Shown here in pieces: positions 56,220 to 64,000 of a stretch of DNA of 64,000 nt (its first letter is position 1; each line of letters begins with the position of its first letter). The stretch comes from Spirulina major PCC 6313 (lineage in GTDB: Bacteria > Cyanobacteriota > Cyanobacteriia > Cyanobacteriales > Spirulinaceae). Below the pieces are notes generated by a model. That model saw only the letters and a program-made list of their open reading frames with translations, searched no databases and was not told where the DNA came from. Both the position numbers and the translations under genes were made by a program. The stretch spans positions 63,028 to 127,027 of the forward strand of contig NZ_KV878783.1 of the NCBI RefSeq assembly GCF_001890765.1, in the 5' to 3' direction.

Positions 56220-57325
56220 AAGTCTAAATATTGCTGACAGACTCCGAGATAATCCAAGGCTTGGGCGCGGGCGTGGCCCTTGGCGCGATAGTCGTGGTAG
56301 GTCTCAGGGTTTACTAATACATCCCGGAGGGTTTTCGTTAGGGTGGCGCGATCACCCATGGGGATTAAGAGACCCGCATCGCCGTAGTCGATTAATTCCT
56401 TCGCGCCGCCGGGGGCATCGGTGGTGAGTACCAAGGTTCCGCAGGCGAGGGCTTCGGAGAGGGCGAGGGGGCAGCCTTCCCAGGCTGAGGCGAGGACGAA
56501 GAGATCGCAGGCGGCCATGTAGGGGTAGGGGTTGACGGTGAATCCGGCGAGATCAACGCGATCGCTCACCCCCAACTGTTCGCACAGATGGGTAAGTTCC
56601 TCGCGTAATTGCCCTTCGCCGAAAATGAGGAGGCGGGCGGGAAGGTCGGGGGTGGCAGCGGCAAAGGCTTCAATGAGTAGATCGAGTTGTTTTTGTTTGG
56701 CGAGACGGGCAACAGTGAGGATGACGGGCTGGGTTTTGGGGGTGAACCAGGGATGCTGGGGGGATTGTTGGGCTTGGGTTTGGACGCGGCTGAGATGGAT
56801 CGGGTTGGCGATCGCCACTTGTGGAATCGGTGGGTTGATGTGAAGGGTGTCGTGTAAGTCGGTGAGGGTATCTGTGCAGACGGCGATCAACCCTGCCGCG
56901 AAGGGGTAGGTGTGGCGCATCAAAAACGGCATTAGTTGCATCCGCCGTTCCCGGTTGAGTTCAATGCCGGATTCAAGGCTGATGATGTTGTGTTCGGTGA
57001 TGATCACGCGGGTGGGGACGAAGGCGATGAGTTTTGCCCAGACGGCGACGACATTGAAATACCACGGCATCGAAATCAACACATCGGGACGGGCGCGACG
57101 CAGATAGTTCCGCAATGCCCCAATGGAAGCGATCGCCCTCGGCACATCCAATGAAATAACATTCACGTCAGGATAGCGGGCCTTTTCCTCAGCAGTGGCA
57201 CGCAGGACGACGAGATCGCAGGGATAGCCTAATTCCGTGAAGCCCCGTGCGAGGGTTGTGCCGAGGTTGGTAAACGCGCCGCCTTCGAGGCCGTGGGTAA
57301 AAATTGCCAGTCGTTTAATGTTCAT
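56204..57325 (-). CDS. glycosyltransferase, GT4 family (GT-B fold)
   Basis: 373 aa. The N-terminal acceptor domain has the glycine motif FTHGLEGGAFTNLGTTLA. The C-terminal donor domain has LTVARLAKQKQLDLLIEAFA and the E-x7-E motif inside EGCPLALSEALACGTLVLTT. It is close to WbaP-neighbouring and EPS GT4 enzymes that transfer hexoses to lipid-linked or secreted glycans. It overlaps the upstream glycosyltransferase gene by 11 bp, so the two work in one operon, probably surface polysaccharide. Confidence 0.93.
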   Translation of the reverse strand: MNIKRLAIFTHGLEGGAFTNLGTTLARGFTELGYPCDLVVLRATAEEKARYPDVNVISLDVPRAIASIGALRNYLRRARPDVLISMPWYFNVVAVWAKLIAFVPTRVIITEHNIISLESGIELNRERRMQLMPFLMRHTYPFAAGLIAVCTDTLTDLHDTLHINPPIPQVAIANPIHLSRVQTQAQQSPQHPWFTPKTQPVILTVARLAKQKQLDLLIEAFAAATPDLPARLLIFGEGQLREELTHLCEQLGVSDRVDLAGFTVNPYPYMAACDLFVLASAWEGCPLALSEALACGTLVLTTDAPGGAKELIDYGDAGLLIPMGDRATLTKTLRDVLVNPETYHDYRAKGHARAQALDYLGVCQQYLDFARSL

Positions 57326-58583
57326 GGGGGGATGCTGTGGGGTCGCAGTCGTAGCCGAGGCTGTGGAAAATGGTGGCGGCGAAGCGATCGCCGTGATTGA
57401 GATCCGCGAAGGTTTGCATCTGGGTGCGATCGCCGATTGTTTCGGGATCTTGGCTTAAAAATTGCCGGAATCCAGAGGCGATCGCTTCTGGTTGCGTCGA
57501 ATCCACCGCCAGCCCCAACTGATAGCGCCGCACCAATTCCCCCATCAGGCCATAATCCGAACTCAACACCGGTTTTTGCACCATTGCCGCCCAGACGAGA
57601 ATGCCGCTCATCCCCACATGACGCTGATAGGGAGCCAGCAACACATCTGCACTTTGTAAGTATCCCTGCAACTCACCCAGGGGCAAAAATCGATAATCAC
57701 CGACAATTTGCAACATCGGTTTTGCCTGTTGCACCTCGGCAATTTTGGCCTGTAATGCGGCGGCATCGTTCTGGCTCGCCTCCCCGGCAAAGACGATCGC
57801 AACTCGTTCGCAGTCTTGATCCGACAGTTGCAACAGGGAATCCAAGAGCGGAAAGATCCCTTTACGGCTGGTTAATGCGCCGAAGAGTAAGAAGACTTGC
57901 CGCTCTGGGGCGATCGCTAACTGGGCGAGGAGTTGCTCGCGGGTTAAATCCGACGGGGGTAGGGGTTTGACGGGATCGGCGAGGGGGATAATTTGGGTGT
58001 TAGGGCGCAAGGTTTGGAGGCCGTCCACGGCGTAGCGATCGAGGGAAAAAACGGCCGCTAAGCGGGGATGACGCAAGATGCGCCGCAACAGGGTTGTTTC
58101 CCGTAGGGTTTGGATTGTTGCCTTGGTGCTGGGGATGTAGCCGGAAAAGTTGCGGTAGTGGAAGGTGGGGCGAAAGTAGATGCCGGAGAGGGGCGCGGCG
58201 GCGGTTTTGCCAAAGAAGAGGGGCAGGATGCAGGTGTCAAAATAGAGGATGAGGCAATGATCGGGCTGGAGGCGATCGCAATAGTTCGCGAGCAATGCCC
58301 ATTCATCAAAATTCCGCTTTGCCCTTGTCCAGCCGTTGGTGCGGGGGCTGAGGGCGGCTTCTTCGGCGGCGGTGATCGGGTGGAAGTGAATGCGATCGCT
58401 TGCCAATGATTGCGCGAGGGCGATCGTCTCCTGATGCACCTCCGGAAAACGCGACGACACAACAAAATCGAGATCACCAGGTAATCGCTGCTGGTGCCAA
58501 TAGTTGATCAGCGTTTCCATATAGGAGGGATGATGACCAAAGACTGACAGGTCAAACAGCATGAGGCGGGGGGCCGGTTTCAT
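57315..58583 (-). CDS. glycosyltransferase, GT-B fold
   Basis: 422 aa from the ATG at 58583 (a GTG 15 bases upstream is possible). It begins PRLMLFDLSVFGHHPSYMET. The donor domain has LLFGALTSRKGIFPLLDSL, YLQSADVLLAPYQRHVGMSG and LSSDYGLMGELVRRYQLG. The acidic E-x7-E is not typical, but the ADVLLAPY...GSS-like layout fits GT-B enzymes that share the GT4 structure. First gene of the pair; sugar and acceptor unknown. Confidence 0.85.
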   Translation of the reverse strand: MKPAPRLMLFDLSVFGHHPSYMETLINYWHQQRLPGDLDFVVSSRFPEVHQETIALAQSLASDRIHFHPITAAEEAALSPRTNGWTRAKRNFDEWALLANYCDRLQPDHCLILYFDTCILPLFFGKTAAAPLSGIYFRPTFHYRNFSGYIPSTKATIQTLRETTLLRRILRHPRLAAVFSLDRYAVDGLQTLRPNTQIIPLADPVKPLPPSDLTREQLLAQLAIAPERQVFLLFGALTSRKGIFPLLDSLLQLSDQDCERVAIVFAGEASQNDAAALQAKIAEVQQAKPMLQIVGDYRFLPLGELQGYLQSADVLLAPYQRHVGMSGILVWAAMVQKPVLSSDYGLMGELVRRYQLGLAVDSTQPEAIASGFRQFLSQDPETIGDRTQMQTFADLNHGDRFAATIFHSLGYDCDPTASPHEH

Positions 58584-58627
58584 AGCACTCGTGGTCACTA
58601 AAAACAGGGGATCAAGGGTGCGAAGTC

Positions 58628-58671
58628 TGAGCGGAGTCGAAGTCTGAGCGATCGGGTTTCGACTCCGCTCA
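58628..58671. repeat. dispersed TGAGCGGAGTCGAA palindromic repeat, copy B
   Basis: TGAGCGGAGTCGAA at 58628-58641 and the perfect complement TTCGACTCCGCTCA at 58658-58671. Same family as 12319-12372 and 61269-61312. Located in the 316-bp gap between the divergent glycosyltransferase and groESL genes. Confidence 0.75.
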
Positions 58672-58760
58672 ACCCTCGGTTAATGGTCTCAAGCTTCGGC
58701 TTCTCATTGTAGCCCTGGGAACGCAGTGGAGCGATCAGAGTGCGGGCTGTGGGGGCGTGA

Positions 58761-58776
58761 GTACGGTAAACACTAC
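58761..58776 (+). promoter_or_regulatory. K-box-like element upstream of groES
   Basis: GTACGG-TAAA-CACTAC compared with the published cyanobacterial K-box consensus GTTCGG-NNAN-CCNNAC: 9 of 11 fixed positions agree. It lies 40 bp upstream of CIRCE, as in other cyanobacterial groESL promoters, where it supports light-responsive expression. The two mismatches keep this tentative. Confidence 0.5.
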
Positions 58777-58815
58777 CCCGAAACGAGTTGCCAGGGGATC
58801 ACGCCGTTCGTTAAA

Positions 58816-58842
58816 TTAGCACTCGTGTGGTGAGAGTGCTAA
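58816..58842. promoter_or_regulatory. CIRCE operator (HrcA binding site)
   Basis: TTAGCACTC-n9-GAGTGCTAA, a perfect match to the CIRCE consensus, 57 bp before the groES start. HrcA should repress groESL here. hrcA is not in the window. Confidence 0.97.
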
Positions 58843-58899
58843 CGCTAAACACAACCACCCCACACCTCAACTATCTCAATCTCTTATGGAGGCTTTTAC

Positions 58900-59211
58900 A
58901 TGGCTGCTTTAACCATCAATGTTTCTACTGTTAATCCTTTGGGCGATCGCGTTTTCATCAAAGTTAGCCCCAGCGAAGAACAAACCTCTGGCGGTATTTA
59001 TCTCCCCGACACCGCCAAAGAAAAGCCCCAAGTGGGAACCGTTGCTGCTGTGGGCCCCGGCAAACTCGACAAAGATGGGAACCGCGTTGCAGTGGAAGTG
59101 AAAGTGGGTGATAGCGTCCTCTACTCCAAATACGCTGGCACCGACATCAAACTCAACGGCGAAGAATACGTGCTGTTGTCGGAAAAAGACATCCTCGCTT
59201 CGGTTGCGTAA
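58900..59211 (+). CDS. groES: co-chaperonin GroES
   Basis: 103 aa. Begins with [20 protein letters not shown]; the mobile loop [19 protein letters not shown] and the C-terminal [14 protein letters not shown] are normal. It caps the GroEL folding chamber. First gene of the groESL operon, 59 bp upstream of groEL, under CIRCE control; the ATG is preceded by tatggaggc (ribosome binding site). Confidence 0.98.
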   Translation: MAALTINVSTVNPLGDRVFIKVSPSEEQTSGGIYLPDTAKEKPQVGTVAAVGPGKLDKDGNRVAVEVKVGDSVLYSKYAGTDIKLNGEEYVLLSEKDILASVA

Positions 59212-59264
59212 GCTTTTCTCTTCAGCAATTTCCACCGACTTCAACAACACTTACAAGGATTTAG

Positions 59265-60896
<1,632 letters not shown>

Positions 60897-60960
60897 ACCG
60901 TAAGGTCTGCGGGAGTGCGATCGCACCTGCTGCGTTCGTCTCCCTAACCTGACTTGATCA

Positions 60961-60994
60961 AAAAAAGAAGCTGGCCGGGCCAGCTTCTTTTTTT
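60961..60994 (+). terminator. rho-independent terminator of groESL
   Basis: GAAGCTGGC-cgg-GCCAGCTTC, 9-bp perfect stem extended by six A before and seven T after. It lies 65 bp past the groEL stop. Confidence 0.93.
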
Positions 60995-61057
60995 GGGAAA
61001 TTGCAGAAAATTTGAATTGTGTGCTACAGTTGTTAAGCGCAATTAGAATATTGCCAA

Positions 61058-61131
61058 CGGGGCGTAGCGCAGCTTGGTAGCGCACCACTTTGGGGTAGTG
61101 GGGGTCGTGGGTTCAAATCCCGCCGCTCCGA
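61058..61131 (+). tRNA. tRNA-Pro (GGG)
   Basis: 74 nt. Acceptor CGGGGCG pairs with CGCTCCG (one G-U). D arm TAGCGCAGCTTGGTAGCGC; anticodon stem CCACT/AGTGG with loop TTGGGGT, anticodon GGG. T loop GTTCAAATC. The 1-72 C-G pair is the typical bacterial proline tRNA feature. CCA is not encoded. Confidence 0.95.
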
Positions 61132-61176
61132 TTTTTAAACCAATCGACAACTTCAACTGAAATCACCTATACCTCC

Positions 61177-61208
61177 AAAAACTCCAGCCGGAACTGGAGT
61201 TTTTTTTA
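61177..61208 (+). terminator. terminator after tRNA-Pro
   Basis: AACTCCAG-ccggaa-CTGGAGTT followed by a run of T, an 8-bp stem about 50 bp after the tRNA. Confidence 0.85.
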
Positions 61209-61268
61209 TGGACCATTGGACTCTAGTGTCTTGTCTCGCTTAAAAAGGTGAGTGGTTATCCAGAGGGG

Positions 61269-61312
61269 TGAGCGGAGTCGAACCCCGGAGCACCAGACTT
61301 CGACTGCGCTCA
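61269..61312. repeat. dispersed TGAGCGGAGTCGAA palindromic repeat, copy C
   Basis: TGAGCGGAGTCGAA at 61269-61282 and TTCGACTGCGCTCA at 61299-61312, one mismatch between arms. Same family as 12319-12372 and 58628-58671. Confidence 0.75.
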
Positions 61313-61490
61313 GTCTTCAAGGTACTTGCCATCTGAGGCTAGACAGTCCACTAGCCACCCCTGTTTTTTGAGGCGAGTCCAGGCTTTTTTGAGGTGTTGG
61401 GGCTTGAAAATCTGCTGCTTACGTTCACTCCAGGTTTGGACTGCCATGATCGCAACATCTGGATCTAGCTTTGCTTGAGCTATGGACGAC

Positions 61491-61526
61491 AGCCCCGCGT
61501 TGTACCGCTTGCGGTCAACGTCGGGA
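61491..61526. repeat. IS-end-like hairpin repeat, copy 3
   Basis: AGCCCCGCGTTGTACCGC...GGTCAACGTCGGGA, close to 27598-27632 and 28515-28548. No intact element adjoins it, so it is a solitary IS end. Confidence 0.65.
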
Positions 61527-61812
61527 AGGATAGTCCGCCAAAGCAACGAAGTGAAATTGGCAAGTTCTCAGGTGGGATGTCTACTGAAGAGCGTGGCAAA
61601 CATTGAGCTGATTTCCCTTCTACGCCTCTCTTTCGGGCAATGCACAGAGTAGACACCCATCGCTGGAATACGTTTTCTGGAAAAGCAAAAAACGAAAGTC
61701 AAAAAACAAGTCCTCTAATTGATACAGAGAGAGAGAATTAAAAAGTGGGGCTGAGCATCTTCCTCACTCTAAAAAGCTCAAATCCTACGCTCTAGAAATA
61801 GAGATCGTTACC

Positions 61813-61872
61813 GATGCAGTAGATGAGAGAAGCCAGAAGCGTATACTTGTATCGCTGTCTGGAGTATGTCAC
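61813..61872. repeat. 60-nt dispersed repeat, copy 2
   Basis: 58 of 60 bases identical to the reverse complement of 7005-7064. No coding frame. It lies about 210 bp from the truncated tnpB element. Confidence 0.8.
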
Positions 61873-62079
61873 GGTTTTCCTGAGCAACCCAGTGAACGGT
61901 TGCTAACATTTCCAATCCATAGGGGGTTTCATAGCCTTCGATGAGTTGGCTAACTCAGTTTATGCTAACTGTCGCCCTTGGGATAAGACCGCCATGGAAG
62001 AACGTTGAGAGCCATCACCTCAAAAACGTAGCCAGTTAAGGCTTAGGCTGGTCAGCTAACCAAAGCTAGAGGCATGAAG

Positions 62080-62530
62080 CCCCGTCACTTTAGTGCGGGG
62101 TGCTGACCCTTAATGGTGGGGAAGTTGACCGAGTAGGTGTCCCCGACTTTTGCCACGTTCCAATTCTGCTTGTTGGCCTCAGGCAGCATGACGCGATACC
62201 GCTTAACCTTTTTGGCAGTCTTGGCTGTAGCATTCCGGATCACCTGGTTGGCTAGGGCCGAAGAGAGTGGAGTGACAACCTTTGCCGTAGTGAGTTTGCG
62301 CCGCTCAGTCAAGGGCAACTCAAGCAACCTGTTCGCCAGAGCTGTGCATTCCGCCGTTGTCTGGGCAAACAGTTCAGCCTTGACCTGGTTCAGGTCAAGG
62401 AACTTGAGCTTGAGCGTGGTAGTGACTTTTGGCATACGTCCATTATGGCGAGCTATTACCTATCTGGGTAAAGGCGAATACATGCGCCGTTGCTTTTCAT
62501 CCCTGCGGTTTTAACCCAGGGATGAAAAGC
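62080..62530 (-). mobile_element. truncated tnpB-only IS element (deletion derivative)
   Basis: The 5' hairpin GCTTTTCATCCCTG-n11-CAGGGATGAAAAGC (62492-62530, 14-bp perfect) lies upstream of a tnpB N-terminus. The 3' hairpin CCCCG(t)CACT-tt-AGTGCGGGG (62080-62100) lies right at its end. The whole nuclease part of tnpB is gone, so the element consists of both ends plus about 350 bp. Exact outer borders are unknown. Confidence 0.7.
62085..62435 (-). pseudogene. tnpB: TnpB N-terminal fragment
   Basis: 116 codons: FLDLNQVKAELFAQTTAECT, ALANRLLELPLTERRKLTTA and AKTAKKVKRYRVMLPEANKQ are typical for the N-terminal domain of one IS1341-type TnpB subgroup. The frame ends within the right-end hairpin, so the RuvC and zinc-ribbon domains are absent and no nuclease can be made. 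Confidence 0.85.
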
Positions 62531-62590
62531 TATCGGGATATTCCGTAATGTTTTCGGTAGGGGTTTGGTCTCCATGCCCCTATTCCTGCT

Positions 62591-63337
62591 TTAATCCAGC
62601 GACTGTGAGCAAAGGTCGTTTTTGCCGTCGTTGAGGGGAGAGGGCGGGTCAAGGGGGGCAGTGGTGAGAGGGGGGGCGAGTGTAGAGTCCTCTGGTTCCG
62701 CTGGCTCCGAGATGGGGGATTCCTGAGCGGCGCGGCGGCGTTTGAGGAACAGCGAGATCGCGATCGCCACCACCACAACAGCCAGCACCCCAAACCCAAA
62801 TTGCGTCATCCAGGCCACCACCTGGGCCAAGGGCACTAGTCGCCCCGCAAAAAATGAAAATGTCACCGTAATCACCGCCCACACTGTCGCCCCACCCAAA
62901 TTACAGAGCAAAAACTGACGGTAGGGCATTTCCGCAATCCCCGCCATCGGCCCCGCAAAAATCCGCAGCAACGCCACAAACCGCCCAAAAAACACCGCCC
63001 GCGCAGCGTTCTCGCTAAATTGGCGACGGCTCTCGATTAACTGAGCCTCAGAAATCCGAAACAGACGACCCACCCGCAACAGCATCGGCCAGCCGCCCCA
63101 TTTCCCAATCCAATAGCCAAAATTATCCCCCAGCACTGCGCCACTAATCCCACAGAGCAGCACCCCCCAATAACTGAGGTCGTGCATTCCTGCCAAAAAA
63201 CCACCCACGATGATGATGGTTTCACCGGGAAGTGGAATCCCCGTATTTTCGAGCGCAATCCCCAAAAAAACAACCCAATAACCGTAGCGTTGGGCGAGTT
63301 CTTGGATGGCATCAAGGGGCAAAAATTCCAAGGACAT
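62591..63337 (-). CDS. DedA family membrane protein
   Basis: 248 aa with four to five hydrophobic segments. DedA motifs: ENTGIPLPGETIIIVGGFLA, GAVLGDNFGYWIGKWGG and FFGRFVALLRIFAGPMAGIA. DedA proteins act as phospholipid or undecaprenyl-phosphate flippases and support membrane potential and drug tolerance. The C-terminal 60 residues are polar with Pro/Glu/Asp clusters. ATG at 63337. Next to a truncated IS element on its 3' side. Confidence 0.94.
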   Translation of the reverse strand: MSLEFLPLDAIQELAQRYGYWVVFLGIALENTGIPLPGETIIIVGGFLAGMHDLSYWGVLLCGISGAVLGDNFGYWIGKWGGWPMLLRVGRLFRISEAQLIESRRQFSENAARAVFFGRFVALLRIFAGPMAGIAEMPYRQFLLCNLGGATVWAVITVTFSFFAGRLVPLAQVVAWMTQFGFGVLAVVVVAIAISLFLKRRRAAQESPISEPAEPEDSTLAPPLTTAPLDPPSPLNDGKNDLCSQSLD

Positions 63338-63493
63338 CCCTTTTTTACAAATGTTTACGCATCCTCCTTATCTTGACGCGCTAGCCTCGCCTCTGTCAAT
63401 TGCCCATCGCCTTTCATGGCACGGCAAGCGGGGAATTAGGGTTGAGTTAATCGAGGGTTAATCACCCCTTATGCCAGGGATAACAAGCCCCCC

Positions 63494-64000
63494 TCAACAG
63501 AGATCGCGCAAAATGTTCGCCAGATGGGCGGCACTGTCGCGGCTGGCGAGGGTGGCGGCATTGCGAGCCATGGCGGCGAGGCGATCGCGCTCCTTCAGGA
63601 GAGCTAAGACTTCGGCTTGCAGCGTGGCGGCGGTGAGCCTCTCTTGGCGCAGGACGATCGCCGCCCCCGCATCGACGAAGGCTTTGGCGTTGAAATATTG
63701 ATGATCTTCAGCGGCAAAGGGGTAGGGAATCAGCACCGCTGGGGTTTGGGTAATCGCCAATTCCGTTAACGTCCCTGCCCCAGAGCGACCGATCGCTAAA
63801 TCCGCCCGCTGCAAGAGACCCGCCATATTGTGGTGAAAGGGTTGAGCGAAGTAATGGGGATGGGTAAAGGTGTCGGCATCGGGGTCGCGATCGCCCGTCA
63901 AATGCAGAATATAGGCCCCCGCCGCCAACCAGGCTGGGGCACAGTCGCGCACCAACTGATTCACCGCCACCGCCCCCTGGGAACCGCCCACAATCACCAA
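63494..64000 (-). CDS. murG: MurG, UDP-GlcNAc:undecaprenyl-PP-MurNAc-pentapeptide transferase (partial)
   Basis: 168 codons of the C-terminal half; the start lies beyond the right edge. The frame begins in the donor loop VIVGGSQGAVAVNQLVRDC. It contains the nucleotide-binding block RADLAIGRSGAGTLTELAIT and VLIPYPFAAEDHQYFNAKAF, and ends at 63494. It transfers GlcNAc to lipid I to form lipid II in peptidoglycan synthesis. The rest of the gene cannot be judged from this window. Confidence 0.9.
   Translation of the reverse strand: MVIVGGSQGAVAVNQLVRDCAPAWLAAGAYILHLTGDRDPDADTFTHPHYFAQPFHHNMAGLLQRADLAIGRSGAGTLTELAITQTPAVLIPYPFAAEDHQYFNAKAFVDAGAAIVLRQERLTAATLQAEVLALLKERDRLAAMARNAATLASRDSAAHLANILRDLC

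Larger units (their letters stand above)
58584..58899. promoter_or_regulatory. divergent control region of the glycosyltransferase and groESL genes
   Basis: 316 bp. It holds the dispersed palindrome (58628-58671), a K-box-like site (58761-58776) and CIRCE (58816-58842). No gene. Confidence 0.8.
61132..62079. other. repeat- and relic-rich stretch without a supported gene
   Basis: About 950 bp after tRNA-Pro. It contains a terminator (61177-61208), the third dispersed palindrome (61269-61312), an IS-end hairpin repeat (61491-61526) and the 60-nt repeat (61813-61872). A minus-strand frame at 61310-61546 begins inside the IS-end repeat and shows no recognised family, so it was not called. Confidence 0.7.

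Noticed and set aside
61310-61546. 78-codon minus-strand frame in the IS-relic stretch
   Set aside because: It begins inside an IS-end repeat and ends in a dispersed palindrome, with no recognised family; too weak to call a gene.

Overview
The window is chromosomal DNA from a cyanobacterium. The octamer GCGATCGC (HIP1) recurs throughout, which is a cyanobacterial genome signature. The gene content agrees: CP12, a Psb32-like TPM protein, XisH/XisI, a PEP-CTERM secreted protein, a BT1-type folate transporter, a carotenoid oxygenase, a CHASE2 cyclase and CIRCE-controlled groESL. Base composition is GC-rich with local AT-rich islands. The genus cannot be fixed from sequence alone.

Layout. 0.3-8.9 kb: a kinase-NACHT-membrane fusion, a coiled-coil protein, TPM protein, obgE, gloA, a HAD phosphatase and a PEP-CTERM protein. 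8.9-15.5 kb (minus strand): ligA, split by an apparent one-base deletion in a homopolymer, then two exported caspase-fold proteins (a Tat-type metacaspase and a PPC-TPR-CHAT protein). 15.6-19.2 kb is an accessory pocket: a PIN toxin/antitoxin pair, an orphan antitoxin-like gene, an Rpn-type nuclease relic, xisI/xisH and a frameshifted tnpB with hairpin ends. 19.3-24.9 kb is an efflux operon (HlyD adaptor, two MacB-type permeases, TolC) with no ATPase gene. 25-28.9 kb: psiE, Uma2, an inositol-phosphatase family gene and a second broken tnpB, followed by a compact three-way-junction element.

28.9-42.6 kb is mostly housekeeping: thrC with a MoaD/ThiS-like gene, hisF, tRNA-Ala(GGC), a FIST sensor, cp12, DUF3177, lepA, yjbQ, purL, purF and a RibA-like protein that resembles URC1 uracil-catabolism proteins more than true RibA. 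42.7-48.1 kb: a decayed ShlB/FhaC fragment touching the end of a CHASE2-guanylate/adenylate cyclase gene, then the folate transporter and carotenoid oxygenase. 48.3-50.8 kb is a clearly foreign, AT-rich, HIP1-free island encoding a PD-(D/E)XK endonuclease and a cytosine-5 methyltransferase. On its left it is bordered by relics of an IntI-like integrase and of a hydantoinase C-terminus, and on its right by an intact 5-oxoprolinase-type gene with a homologous end. 54.5-64 kb: a YchJ/SEC-C protein, two small unknown genes, two glycosyltransferases, groES-groEL under CIRCE (plus a K-box-like site), tRNA-Pro(GGG), a repeat- and IS-relic-rich stretch with a third truncated tnpB, a DedA protein and the C-terminal part of murG at the right edge.

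The most notable points are the restriction-modification island and its scars, the paired exported caspase-fold proteins, the kinase-NACHT-membrane fusion, the ATPase-less tripartite pump, the URC1-like protein, the near-identical 60-nt element found in inverted orientation about 55 kb apart, and the three-way-junction element next to a tnpB relic. All functional calls come from reading motifs and remembered family signatures; no database search was run.
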